Program-made: the position numbers and the translations under genes
Shown: positions 26,634-35,409 of the stretch, one piece after another
Layout of the letters: every line of letters starts with the position of its first letter
Position numbering within the stretch: the stretch's first letter is position 1
The notes under the pieces: model-generated
Told to the model about the DNA's origin: nothing
The model's input: only the letters and a program-made list of their open reading frames with translations
Database searches by the model: none
From: Paenibacillus sp.
GTDB lineage: Bacteria; Bacillota; Bacilli; Paenibacillales; Paenibacillaceae
Reading direction: 5' to 3'
Length of the DNA stretch: 64,000 nt
NCBI GenBank assembly: GCA_017512705.1
Contig: JAFWEX010000074.1
Coordinates: forward strand, 1-64,000

Positions 26634-27773
26634 ATGAGAAAAGCATTTATTAGCCCAACGAAATACGTGCAAGGCGAAGATGAATTGTTGAACCTGGGAT
26701 ATTTCGTGAAATCCTTTGGAGATTCTGCATTGCTGATTGCTCACCCGGATGATGTACAACGTGTAAAAGCGAAGCTGGATGCAACTGCTGAACAATTCAA
26801 AATCACTTTTGTTGAAAGCGGTTTTAAAGGTGAGTGCTCACGCGAAGAAGTAGCTCGCTTGCAGCAGATTGCGAAAGAAAAAGGATGCGCATGCACCATT
26901 GGTCTCGGTGGTGGTAAAGCGATTGATGCAGCGAAATGTGTTGCTGAAGGTGAGGCATTAATCATCTGCCCAACGATCGCAGCTACTGATGCACCAACAA
27001 GTCACTCGGCAGTACTGTATACACCAGATGGTGCTTTTGACGATTATGCTTACTTCAAACAAAGTCCAAGCGTGGTGCTAGTCGATACAACCGTTATCGC
27101 CAATGCTCCAACTCGTTTCCTTGTATCCGGTATGGGGGATGCATTGTCCACATATTTCGAAGCAAGAGCAACTGCCCAATCGTACTCCCGTGTGAATGCA
27201 AGTCTACCAATGGGTTCTCGTGAAGGGTACACCCCTTCTGCTGTAGGAACGAATGCAGCACTGGCACTGGCTAAATTGTGTTACGAGATGCTCCTAACGG
27301 ACGGTGCCAAAGCGAAAGCGGCGTCTGACAGCAACGTGGTAACTCAAGCACTGGAAAACATCGTAGAAACTAACATCCTGTTGTCTGGCCTTGGATTCGA
27401 GAGCGGCGGTCTGGCAGCAGCACACGCCATCCATAACGGTCTGACTGTTCTGGAAGGTACACACCACTACTTCCACGGTGAAAAAGTGTCCTTCGGTACG
27501 ATTGCCCAGCTCGTGCTTGAAAATGCACCGACTGAAGAGTTGCATGAAGTTATGGACTTCTGTCTCTCCGTAGGACTGCCTGTAAGTCTGGCAGATATCG
27601 GCGTAGAAACGATTACACACGAAGAGCTTTTGAAAGTAGCAGAGATTGCTTGCATTCCAGAGGAATCCATCCACGCGATGCCATTCCCGATTACAGTTCC
27701 TGAAGTAGCAGCAGCGATTGCAGCGGCAGACCGAATCGGACGGGAGTATAAAGCTCGTCAGGAGGCAAAATAA
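26634..27773 (+). CDS. gldA: Glycerol dehydrogenase
   Basis: Oxidises glycerol to dihydroxyacetone with NAD+. The 379-residue iron-type dehydrogenase family protein has the NAD-binding GLGGGKAIDAAKCVAE near residue 86, PTIAATDAPTS near 115, and a metal site formed by Asp in GMGDALSTYFEA (about 167) and His residues in AHAIHNGL and HHYFHGEKVSFG (about 262 and 281). Divalent zinc is the usual metal. dhaKL begins immediately after its stop. Product and kinase substrate match, forming a two-step route glycerol to dihydroxyacetone phosphate. Confidence 0.94.
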   Translation: MRKAFISPTKYVQGEDELLNLGYFVKSFGDSALLIAHPDDVQRVKAKLDATAEQFKITFVESGFKGECSREEVARLQQIAKEKGCACTIGLGGGKAIDAAKCVAEGEALIICPTIAATDAPTSHSAVLYTPDGAFDDYAYFKQSPSVVLVDTTVIANAPTRFLVSGMGDALSTYFEARATAQSYSRVNASLPMGSREGYTPSAVGTNAALALAKLCYEMLLTDGAKAKAASDSNVVTQALENIVETNILLSGLGFESGGLAAAHAIHNGLTVLEGTHHYFHGEKVSFGTIAQLVLENAPTEELHEVMDFCLSVGLPVSLADIGVETITHEELLKVAEIACIPEESIHAMPFPITVPEVAAAIAAADRIGREYKARQEAK

Positions 27774-29543
27774 ATGAAAAAAATCATCAACCAGGCAGAA
27801 CATGTTGTCATGGAAATGTGCAACGGGATTGCGCTTGCGCATCCGGAGCTGGAATTCCTGAAAAAATACAAAGTGATCAAGCGCAGAGAGATTCAGGCTG
27901 ACAAAGTTAGCCTAATAAGCGGCGGCGGTAGTGGTCACGAGCCGGCTCACGCGGGTTATGTGGGCAAAGGTATGCTGGATGCAGCTGTATGCGGTGATGT
28001 GTTTGCATCACCTTCCCAGATTCAGGTGTATCAAGCAATCAAAGCAACGGCTAGCAACAAAGGTACGCTGCTCATTATCAAGAACTACAGCGGCGACATG
28101 ATGAACTTCAAAAATGCCGCTCATCTGGCTGAGGAAGATGGCATCAACGTGCAGTATGTTCGTGTTGAAGATGATATTGCCGTGCAAGACAGCTTGTATA
28201 CGGTTGGACGCCGCGGTGTGGCTGGAACGGTTCTGGTTCACAAAATCGCTGGTGCAGCAGCAGAAGAAGGACGCAGTCTGGAAGAAGTGAAGTCTGTTGC
28301 CGAGAAAGCAGCACAGAACGTGCGCAGTATTGGCTTTGGATTCACATCATGTACTGTTCCTGCCAAAGGAACACCGACCTTCGAAATCGCAGAGGATGAG
28401 ATGGAGTTCGGGGTGGGTATCCACGGTGAGCCAGGTATTCGTCGTGAGAAAATCGTCTCTGCGGATGAACTCGCAGAGCGTATGGTTTCCGCTTTGCTTC
28501 AAGATATGAAGCTGGATCAGGATGCTTCTGCTGAGATCGCTGTGCTTGTGAACGGATTCGGTGCAACACCGCTGCAAGAGCTGTATTTGCTGAACAATTC
28601 GGTGCAGCGTGAGCTTGCAGGACATGCAGGTCTTAACGTAGCGACTACATTCGTAGGAAACTACATGACCAGCATTGATATGGCGGGTGCATCGGTGACG
28701 ATTCTGAAGCTGGATGATGAACTGAAAACATTGTTGTTCAAGGAAAGTGACACGCCAGCATTTAAAGTATCTGGCCCTCCAGTAACACAAGTGGCTTACT
28801 CTGAAGCGCTAGAAGCGGTTGTGACGGAGGATGTTCCGGTGTCTTACGAAGTACAAACTGATGCTTCAGCGGCTGTCATTGAAAACAATCAGTTCTCCTT
28901 GGATAACGTGGTCTATTTGATTGATAAAATGGGCGAGATCATCATCAAGAATGAAGTACCATTCTGTGAACTGGATTCCCATGCCGGAGACGGCGACTTC
29001 GGAATGAGTGTAGCTAAAGGCTTCCGTCAACTGAAGCGTGAATGGAACCACATTATTAACGAAGAGAAAAAAGATATCGGTACGTTCCTCGATGCTTGCT
29101 CCTTGGTGATCATGGAGTATTGTGGTGGAGCTTCCGGTCCGATCTGGGGTTCAGCATTCCGTGCAGCAGGCAAAGCCGTTGGTGAGAAGCAACATCTGAA
29201 CGTAGCTGAATTCGCTGAGATGATGCAGGCGGCCGTTCAAGGCATTCAAGCAACAGGTGAACGTTCCTTCGGACGTGGCGCGGTTGTAGGCGACAAAACC
29301 CTGATCGATGCGCTCGTACCATGTGCAGATGCTTGGACGCAAAGTGCAGCATCTGGAGATGACTTCAAAACAGCATTTGCCAAAGGTGCAGCAGCAGCGG
29401 TTGAAGGTGCCAAGAAAACGGAAGATATCGTTGCACGTATGGGACGCGCAGGTACAGTTGGTGACCGTAGTCTGGGCCATCCGGATGCTGGTGCGTATGC
29501 GCTGGGTGTGATCTTCACAGAACTTTCCGAGTCTTTGAAGTAG
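27774..29543 (+). CDS. ATP-dependent dihydroxyacetone kinase, DhaK-DhaL fusion
   Basis: Phosphorylates dihydroxyacetone to enter glycolysis. The 589-residue protein fuses a DhaK domain (residues about 1-335; LISGGGSGHEPAHAGYVGKGMLDAAVCGDVFASPS, and GVGIHGEPGIRRE with the His that binds substrate covalently) to a DhaL nucleotide-binding domain (about 380-589; DSHAGDGDFGMSVAKGF metal-binding aspartates, GGASGPIWG, GRSFGRG-like GERSFGRGAVVGDKT). This single-chain form uses ATP rather than a phosphotransferase-system donor, as in Citrobacter. AGGAGG is at the end of gldA, and the ATG directly follows the gldA stop. Confidence 0.93.
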   Translation: MKKIINQAEHVVMEMCNGIALAHPELEFLKKYKVIKRREIQADKVSLISGGGSGHEPAHAGYVGKGMLDAAVCGDVFASPSQIQVYQAIKATASNKGTLLIIKNYSGDMMNFKNAAHLAEEDGINVQYVRVEDDIAVQDSLYTVGRRGVAGTVLVHKIAGAAAEEGRSLEEVKSVAEKAAQNVRSIGFGFTSCTVPAKGTPTFEIAEDEMEFGVGIHGEPGIRREKIVSADELAERMVSALLQDMKLDQDASAEIAVLVNGFGATPLQELYLLNNSVQRELAGHAGLNVATTFVGNYMTSIDMAGASVTILKLDDELKTLLFKESDTPAFKVSGPPVTQVAYSEALEAVVTEDVPVSYEVQTDASAAVIENNQFSLDNVVYLIDKMGEIIIKNEVPFCELDSHAGDGDFGMSVAKGFRQLKREWNHIINEEKKDIGTFLDACSLVIMEYCGGASGPIWGSAFRAAGKAVGEKQHLNVAEFAEMMQAAVQGIQATGERSFGRGAVVGDKTLIDALVPCADAWTQSAASGDDFKTAFAKGAAAAVEGAKKTEDIVARMGRAGTVGDRSLGHPDAGAYALGVIFTELSESLK

Positions 29544-29932
29544 ATAGAGAATCCATTATATTTGCATAAATGACGATATAAAACATATAGATTTTGTTTA
29601 ACACAGGGGGCGACGCCGGAGTCCGGCGTCGCTGCGTGTGCCTTTTTTGGTCATGTTGAGTCAAAATTTACATGTACTCATTTACATCCAATTTGAACAA
29701 CTAAATTTAGATGAATGGTTAGCTTGGATATGTTATCGGCATTGTGCCATACAGTTTTGCTCATTTCGGGGAACGTGTATATAGACTGCTCTGTAGGCTT
29801 GGCTTACAGAACAGTCTTTTTGTGATCCCAAAGGGGGTCAGAATGAACCGATATTGGCTTGGTTATGCCAAATAGTGTAATCTGAAGAAATAGAACTAAC
29901 CCACTTGACCGAGAAGGGAACGAATCCTGCCA
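29544..29932 (+). other. Gap between dhaKL and alaX with two hairpins
   Basis: No gene is seen. The first hairpin, 29610-29632 (GCGACGCCGGA with its complement), is very GC-rich and a T-run (CCTTTTTTGG) follows 10 bases later; it probably ends gldA-dhaKL. The second (29783-29821) is listed separately. Between them the sequence is AT-rich and unremarkable. Confidence 0.55.
29783..29821 (+). terminator. Terminator-like hairpin upstream of alaX
   Basis: AGACTG-C-TCTGTA pairs with TACAGA-A-CAGTCT around a short loop and is followed by TTTTTG. The 110-base distance to the next start means it may act as a leader terminator for the alaX transcript. Confidence 0.65.
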
Positions 29933-31114
29933 ATGACTCAAAAAATCTACTACGACTCTGCGTACATACGCGAGTGGCATACACATATTACGAATCGATT
30001 GACGAAGGCGGATGGTGTATACGTTACACTGGCCGAGACGGCATTTTATCCGCATGGAGGCGGACAATCCTGTGATCTGGGGCAGATTGGCGGCATTGCT
30101 GTGCTAGATGTGAATCTGGAAGACGGAGAGGTCTGGCATAAACTGGAGCATTCTCCAGAACAGGACGAAGTTCAGTGTGAGCTGGACTGGGAGCGTCGAT
30201 TCGATCATATGCAGCATCATACAGGGCAGCATTTGTTGTCGGCGGTCACGTTGAAGCTGACGGATGCAATGACGGTTAGTGTTCATCTGGGCACAGACTA
30301 CGCAACGATTGATGTGGCGGCAGAGATGCTGAGCGCGGAACAACTCGCAGACATCGAGCAAGAGGTGAACCGGCAGATTGTTCGCAATGCACCGGTTCGC
30401 ACATCTTGGGTTACCGCCGAAGAAGCGGCGGGACTGCCTTTGGTGAAGCAGCCGACGGTGACGGAGGACATTCGCATCGTGGAGATTGAGGGTGTAGAGT
30501 ACAATGCCTGCGGCGGCACACATGTAGCAGCTACGGGCGAGATTGGCATGATCAAGCTTCTCAAAACAGAAAAAGTGAAGGCTGCCACTCGAATTTATTT
30601 TAAATGCGGCACGAGAGCATTGAATGAATTTACGGCGATCCAACACGTGTTGAACAGCGTTACTACGAAATTGAAGACCAATCGGGATGAGTTGCTAGAG
30701 CGCATTGAGAAAATGGAACAGGAGCAGAAGCTTCTGCACAGCGAGCTGAATGCGGTAAAAGCAACCAATGATGCTTACTACGCTCAGGAGCTGCTTGCTG
30801 CACGAGAAGGACTGGTCATTGCCCAAGTATTTGAAGACAAGTCACTCAAAGATATGCAGAGCCTTGCGACCAAGCTTACGGCAGAGCATGAGGGTTTGGT
30901 GCTGTTTGCCAGCATCTCGGAAGCGAAGGTGGTGCTGGCACAGAACGGGCAGCCGCCCGAATGGGCGTGCGGGCCATTTTTCAAAGGCAATCTTGGGGCT
31001 TATCAGGGCAAAGGCGGGGGCAGTGAGAAAATGGCTCAGGCGGGTTTTGCGAGCAGTGAGGATGCGCTTGCGTTTTACGAGTTCACTAGGGAACAGCTCG
31101 GGGACCATTCTTAA
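29933..31114 (+). CDS. Alanyl-tRNA editing protein, AlaX long form
   Basis: A stand-alone trans-editing factor that hydrolyses mischarged Ser- or Gly-tRNA(Ala). The 393-residue protein matches the C-terminal half of alanyl-tRNA synthetase: beta-barrel ETAFYPHGGGQSCDLG near residue 35, zinc-binding HHTGQH (about 89-94) and CGGTH (about 194-198). A coiled coil (about 225-270, ERIEKMEQEQKLLHSELNAV) and a DHHA1 nucleic-acid-binding end (GPFFKGNLGAYQGKGGGSEKMAQAGF) follow. No aminoacylation domain is present, so it is not a truncated synthetase. The next gene follows 19 bases later. Confidence 0.92.
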   Translation: MTQKIYYDSAYIREWHTHITNRLTKADGVYVTLAETAFYPHGGGQSCDLGQIGGIAVLDVNLEDGEVWHKLEHSPEQDEVQCELDWERRFDHMQHHTGQHLLSAVTLKLTDAMTVSVHLGTDYATIDVAAEMLSAEQLADIEQEVNRQIVRNAPVRTSWVTAEEAAGLPLVKQPTVTEDIRIVEIEGVEYNACGGTHVAATGEIGMIKLLKTEKVKAATRIYFKCGTRALNEFTAIQHVLNSVTTKLKTNRDELLERIEKMEQEQKLLHSELNAVKATNDAYYAQELLAAREGLVIAQVFEDKSLKDMQSLATKLTAEHEGLVLFASISEAKVVLAQNGQPPEWACGPFFKGNLGAYQGKGGGSEKMAQAGFASSEDALAFYEFTREQLGDHS

Positions 31115-31133
31115 GTTTGGAGGAGGCTGAAGG

Positions 31134-32471
31134 ATGACAGAACGTATTCCGTGTGTGAACGAAGGGTGCGACCATAAGATTCTACCAGCTACAGCAGCCA
31201 AAACGGGTGGGTATTGCATGCCTTGCAAGCAGGAGATGGAACGTGAGGCATACCAGCGCTATATTGAGGCTAATCGGCGTGATGTGGATCTGTACGAGGG
31301 AATTACAGATGCGGTGCAAGTTCTGAAAATTATGCATGAACCCCGCATACGTGATCCACTTATTCGCTATATACCGTATAAATACTCGATGGAACAGGTG
31401 TATCTTACCCTTTCGGTAGAGCAGCAATGTGAGATGAAGCAGTACGCAATGGAGCGAATTCGCTCAGATGATGAGGATACCGGCAAAGATATCTTACTGT
31501 ATCTTGTATGTTATCATGACCTGCCGCTGACAGTGGAGATTCCAGAGTTGTTAGAGCGGGAGATTCTATACCCATCCGTTCTATTCAAAAGTGCCTCTGT
31601 CGAGACGCGAGATCACCTGCTTCATCAGGTAAACCACGATGAGGAGAATCGGAATCTTATCCTCATGATGCTGGCCTACATCGGTGACAATGTTGTTGTG
31701 CAGCAGTTCTGGCGATGGAAACAGACGCCGCCTACATGGGCTAGCGAAATGTATGTCGCACCTGAGCGCTACGCGTTGCAGGCAGGCTGGGAGTTAACCC
31801 GAAATGGTCAACGCCAAGAATTGTTTATCACCCCTAGTTATTCACTATATGAAGTAAAAGATGGTAATGGAGAGGGAAGTGTAAAAGGAAAGCCAGTTTC
31901 CCTCCTTGAGCCAACCTCTAAGCATTGTCCATGGTGTGGCGGTACATTATTTAGCTTAATGAATGTACATGCTAGACATCCGGCACTACAGTCTGTTAAC
32001 TGGAAATCTTCTCAGCTTGATGTACAGACTTGCCTGCTGTGCAGCTGTTACGGCGTGGTGTATATGGAGATGGATGGGGAAGGTGATCCATTTTGGAGTG
32101 AACATAATGTAAAGCCTGATGGATTGGATAACATGGATATAGAAGAGATCGAGGTTGCGGGATTAGATTCAGGTAACCTAGATGACTCGGCAGAGGTGCA
32201 GCGCCAGCAACGTTTATTCCATATTGCATCGGAACCGCGGCAGCCTTTCCATGGTAGTGAATGGGCAATGGAACCTTCCCTATCACAAGTTGGAGGTCAT
32301 CCCGGTTGGGTGCAGGATGCAGAATATCCAGCATGTCCTTCCTGCTCCACTACGATGAAGGCAATCGGTCAACTCGACGGCGAGATGATTCAAGAGTATG
32401 GTGAAGGCATGTATTATCTGTTTGTATGTGAGCCATGTCAGATGACGGCAGTGTCGTATCAACAGTCATGA
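31134..32471 (+). CDS. Uncharacterised multi-zinc-ribbon protein with YwqG-like C-terminus
   Basis: A 445-residue cytoplasmic protein. The N-terminus carries CVNEGCDH and CMPCKQE, a possible treble-clef or zinc-ribbon knuckle. The middle (about 40-250) is helical and unassigned. Later cysteine pairs, CPWCGG (near 263) and CLLCSC (near 301), and CPSC with CEPC (near 400-430) could bind further zinc. The last 60 residues (VGGHPGWVQDAEYPACPSC... YLFVCEPCQ) resemble the end of the YwqG/DUF1963 family. It follows alaX by 19 bases with GGAGGAGG upstream, so they may be co-transcribed. Function unknown. Confidence 0.7.
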   Translation: MTERIPCVNEGCDHKILPATAAKTGGYCMPCKQEMEREAYQRYIEANRRDVDLYEGITDAVQVLKIMHEPRIRDPLIRYIPYKYSMEQVYLTLSVEQQCEMKQYAMERIRSDDEDTGKDILLYLVCYHDLPLTVEIPELLEREILYPSVLFKSASVETRDHLLHQVNHDEENRNLILMMLAYIGDNVVVQQFWRWKQTPPTWASEMYVAPERYALQAGWELTRNGQRQELFITPSYSLYEVKDGNGEGSVKGKPVSLLEPTSKHCPWCGGTLFSLMNVHARHPALQSVNWKSSQLDVQTCLLCSCYGVVYMEMDGEGDPFWSEHNVKPDGLDNMDIEEIEVAGLDSGNLDDSAEVQRQQRLFHIASEPRQPFHGSEWAMEPSLSQVGGHPGWVQDAEYPACPSCSTTMKAIGQLDGEMIQEYGEGMYYLFVCEPCQMTAVSYQQS

Positions 32472-32615
32472 TCATTCATATGAGCTGATCCATCCATTTT
32501 CAAGCCCAAGAATCCACCTTGTCACAAAACCTGACATCATTATAAAATGTAATGTAATTAATGTTTAACCTCATAGAGAGGTGTCATAGACAAAAGGTTG
32601 GTAGGAGTGGGAACG

Positions 32616-33074
32616 ATGGAAATTAGAGTGGATGATTTGAGTGGGGATCAGGTAAAAGCGTTAATTGCGGAACATTTGTTAGATATGACAGCAGATACGC
32701 CGCCGGAAAGCATGCATGCACTGAATCTGGATGGACTGAAGAAGCCTGGGATGACGTTGTGGTGTGCATGGGAAGGCGATGAGCTGCTTGGCTGTGGGGC
32801 AATAAAGGAATTGAGCGCAGAGCATGGCGAACTGAAATCGATGCGCACGGCTTCGGCTCATTTGCGCAAAGGTGTTGCCCGTCGGATTCTGGCTCACATC
32901 ATTGAGGAAGCAACGAATCGCGGATATCAGCGGCTCAGTCTGGAGACGGGTTCAATGGATTCTTTTATCCCGGCACGGAAGCTGTATGAAGATTTTGGTT
33001 TTGAGTATTGCGAGCCATTTGCAGATTACATTCTCGATCCGAACAGTGCATTCATGACCAAAGTTATTGGATAA
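32616..33074 (+). CDS. GNAT-family N-acetyltransferase, YsnE-like
   Basis: A 152-residue acetyltransferase. LWCAWEGDELLGCGAIKEL, then GELKSMRTASAHLRKGVARRILAHIIEEA holds motif A (RKGVAR binds the acetyl-CoA pyrophosphate). RLSLETGSMDSFIPARKLYEDFGFEYCEPFADY is the C-terminal motif B, including the YxxFGF turn seen in the YsnE/PaiA-like group. The frame is open to a TTG at 32598, but TAGGAG lies 8-9 bases before the ATG at 32616. Substrate unknown. Confidence 0.87.
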   Translation: MEIRVDDLSGDQVKALIAEHLLDMTADTPPESMHALNLDGLKKPGMTLWCAWEGDELLGCGAIKELSAEHGELKSMRTASAHLRKGVARRILAHIIEEATNRGYQRLSLETGSMDSFIPARKLYEDFGFEYCEPFADYILDPNSAFMTKVIG

Positions 33075-33096
33075 TTCATAGATAAAACTCTAAGGA

Positions 33097-33133
33097 AACC
33101 AGTCTCTCGAGCATAGGAAGACTGGTTTTGTTG
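33097..33133 (+). terminator. Terminator after YsnE-like gene
   Basis: A 10-bp perfect stem AAACCAGTCT (33097-33106) with 33120-33129, then TTGTTGTTTG. Confidence 0.85.
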
Positions 33134-33307
33134 TTTGTTTTACGTATTCATGTATCTATATATTCTTGCACATATGAATTCAATCATCCGTTCATTCGAT
33201 AGGCAAAAAAATGAAGCATTTGATACAGTTCATGATGCCAGAAAAGTGTTAAAATAAATGCTGGAATTAAACGCTGTGACGCATCAGTGAAATGGAGGGG
33301 CAGAAAA

Positions 33308-33589
33308 ATGCTCTACTGGTTATTTGAAAATGTGAACCCGATATTCGTTGTGTTTGTGTTGTGCCCCTTTATTGCTCTTCTTTTGGGAATCTGCTGGTAT
33401 GCTACGAAATACTTAAGCAGGGCAATCGCATTGGGTATCTCCTTCTTATTACCCTTGCTATACATTGGCAGTAACTGGGGAACGTTTATCGCCAATCTGG
33501 ATGCGCTCTTCATGTATGGAGTGGTATATAGCCTGATTACATGGGGAACATACCGATTGATCTGTACAGTTACGGGGTATAGATTATAG
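33308..33589 (+). CDS. Small membrane protein, function unknown
   Basis: A 93-residue protein with three hydrophobic segments: VNPIFVVFVLCPFIALLLGI (about 7-28), a second at about 36-53 (ALGISFLLPLLYIG) and FMYGVVYSLITW (about 68-82). GGAGGGG is 7 bases before the ATG at 33308, so the upstream ATG at 33287 was rejected. It stands alone between a terminator and a permease gene. No family was recognised. Confidence 0.65.
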   Translation: MLYWLFENVNPIFVVFVLCPFIALLLGICWYATKYLSRAIALGISFLLPLLYIGSNWGTFIANLDALFMYGVVYSLITWGTYRLICTVTGYRL

Positions 33590-33726
33590 GTTGTTGGATA
33601 AGCCTTGGGATGAATTGGCCATACAGAATAAGTGGGCTGATGCATATGAGATAGGGTATACTGGAATTTATATTGTTAAAAAATAGACTAGGATTACAGA
33701 CGTTATGTACCTCAGGAGGATTTGAA

Positions 33727-35091
33727 TTGGCTCAGACACAGAATGAAGAAACATTACAGAAAAAACTGAAACCGAGACACATCACGTTCATGGCGATGGG
33801 CGGGGTCATCGGGACGGGCATCTTTAAAGGCAGTGCAGGGACAATTGGACTCGCTGGCCCAGGTGTCGTTGTAACGTATATTTTTGCCGGACTTCTACTG
33901 CTGGTCGTTATGGCAGCTATGGCAGAGATGGCTACAGTGTACAAAAATAAAAATATGAAAGATTTTATACAGCAAGCGTTTGGAAGCAGAGTTTCCTTTA
34001 TTATGGGATGGATGTACTGCTTCTTATGGTTAGCTGTATGTGTTATCGAAGTTATTGCCGCCGGCAGTTTCCTACAATATTGGTTCGCAGACGTGCCGCT
34101 CTGGATGCTCAGCTTGGCGTGTGCGACATTCATTATATTAGTGAATCTGCTCAGCGTAGGCGTGTTCGGGGAATTTGAATTTTGGCTTGCCGGGATTAAA
34201 ATAGCGATGATTATTATCTTTATCGTCCTTGGAACAGGGTTGATCTTTGGCATGATTCCAAGTGATAACACACCTTATTTGCAAAACTATACGCAAGCCG
34301 GAGGCTTCTTCCCGAATGGATGGACGTCGATTTTCTCGGCACTGCTTGTGGTGATGTTCTCGTATGGAGGATCTGAACTGATCGGTCTGACCTTGACGGA
34401 AACGGAAAATGCGGAGAAAGTGATGCCGCGCATCGTGGGTAATTTTATGTTCAGAATTATATTATTCTTCACCTTGCCGATCCTGATCATCTGCGGTCTC
34501 ATCCCATGGAACGAGATTGGGCCAGAGAGCAGTCCGTTCGTACAAGTGCTGGCAACAACTGGCTTGCCGGGGGCTGCACATATTATGAACTTTATTCTGG
34601 TGACAGCGGTGCTGTCTGCAGCGAACTCAGGCATCTACGGAGCATCCCGGATGATGCATTCCATGGCTGTTGGTGGAGAAGCACCCAAAGGACTCGCCAA
34701 AACCAACCGCAACGGAAGTCCGATTAACACCCTGCTCGTGTGTGCGGTTGTTCTGCTTGGAGGCTCGATGTTAGGACTGTTTGCTCAGGAGCAGCTGTTC
34801 CGAGTGCTTCTTGCTGTTCCGGGGTTTGTTGTCATTCTGGTCTGGATCTGCATCGCAGCTTCACAGCTCAAATTACGCAGTAAGTATCCGGTTCAGCCTA
34901 CATTTAAGGTATGGGGGTTCCCTTATATTACAGGAGCGGTCGTTGTAATACTCGGCATTATTGCTCTGATGTTTGTACTTGATGAGGGCAATCGATTCAG
35001 CATCAGCATCTGTCTTGGGGTGCTTCTGGTGCTGACGCTCTGGTCTTTGATTCGATTCCGTAGAATGGAAGGCCGGGGAACTGGGCGTTAA
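33727..35091 (+). CDS. Amino-acid permease of the AAT/APC superfamily
   Basis: A 454-residue secondary transporter with about 12 helices. The N-terminal signature KLKPRHITFMAMGGVIGTGIFKGSAGTIGLAGPGVVVTY is diagnostic for the AAT family: the GGxIGTGIF break in helix 1 binds the amino-acid backbone. SYGGSELIGLTLTETENAEKVMPR near 210 is the helix 6 region. The start is a TTG at 33727 with AGGAGG 7 bases upstream; the frame is open further but lacks another good site. It is monocistronic with a terminator. Substrate specificity cannot be read from sequence. Confidence 0.9.
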   Translation: MAQTQNEETLQKKLKPRHITFMAMGGVIGTGIFKGSAGTIGLAGPGVVVTYIFAGLLLLVVMAAMAEMATVYKNKNMKDFIQQAFGSRVSFIMGWMYCFLWLAVCVIEVIAAGSFLQYWFADVPLWMLSLACATFIILVNLLSVGVFGEFEFWLAGIKIAMIIIFIVLGTGLIFGMIPSDNTPYLQNYTQAGGFFPNGWTSIFSALLVVMFSYGGSELIGLTLTETENAEKVMPRIVGNFMFRIILFFTLPILIICGLIPWNEIGPESSPFVQVLATTGLPGAAHIMNFILVTAVLSAANSGIYGASRMMHSMAVGGEAPKGLAKTNRNGSPINTLLVCAVVLLGGSMLGLFAQEQLFRVLLAVPGFVVILVWICIAASQLKLRSKYPVQPTFKVWGFPYITGAVVVILGIIALMFVLDEGNRFSISICLGVLLVLTLWSLIRFRRMEGRGTGR

Positions 35092-35409
35092 GCAACTTAG
35101 TTAAATGAGAGTAGCCAAGAGCATATTAGAAAAATAAATATAACAATAGTATATGTGTATATCCTGTATAAATCTCGGCGCATGCGCCGGGATTTTTTTA
35201 TGGATAGGGATACAGTTTGGGGTACGAAGACCTGTCACCAATAGGGAGTTTTGGGGGTAATAGGAACTAGAAGATTAAGCCAACAGTCTCTTCGAAAAGA
35301 AACTAATTCCATTTATAATGAAATACCCATATGTCTGATGGATGGAATTGAAGCAAATATACTGTGTTTTCGTATAACAACGAAATACATTTTCAGAACG
35401 AGGTACCAC
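35092..35409 (+). other. Gap between permease and toxin gene
   Basis: It holds the permease terminator and then about 200 bases without another recognisable feature. The toxin frame is open back to 35251 but lacks a start signal there. Confidence 0.5.
35171..35200 (+). terminator. Terminator of the permease gene
   Basis: A 10-bp stem AATCTCGGCG (35171-35180) around a CATG loop, with one U-G pair, followed by TTTTTTTA. Confidence 0.87.
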
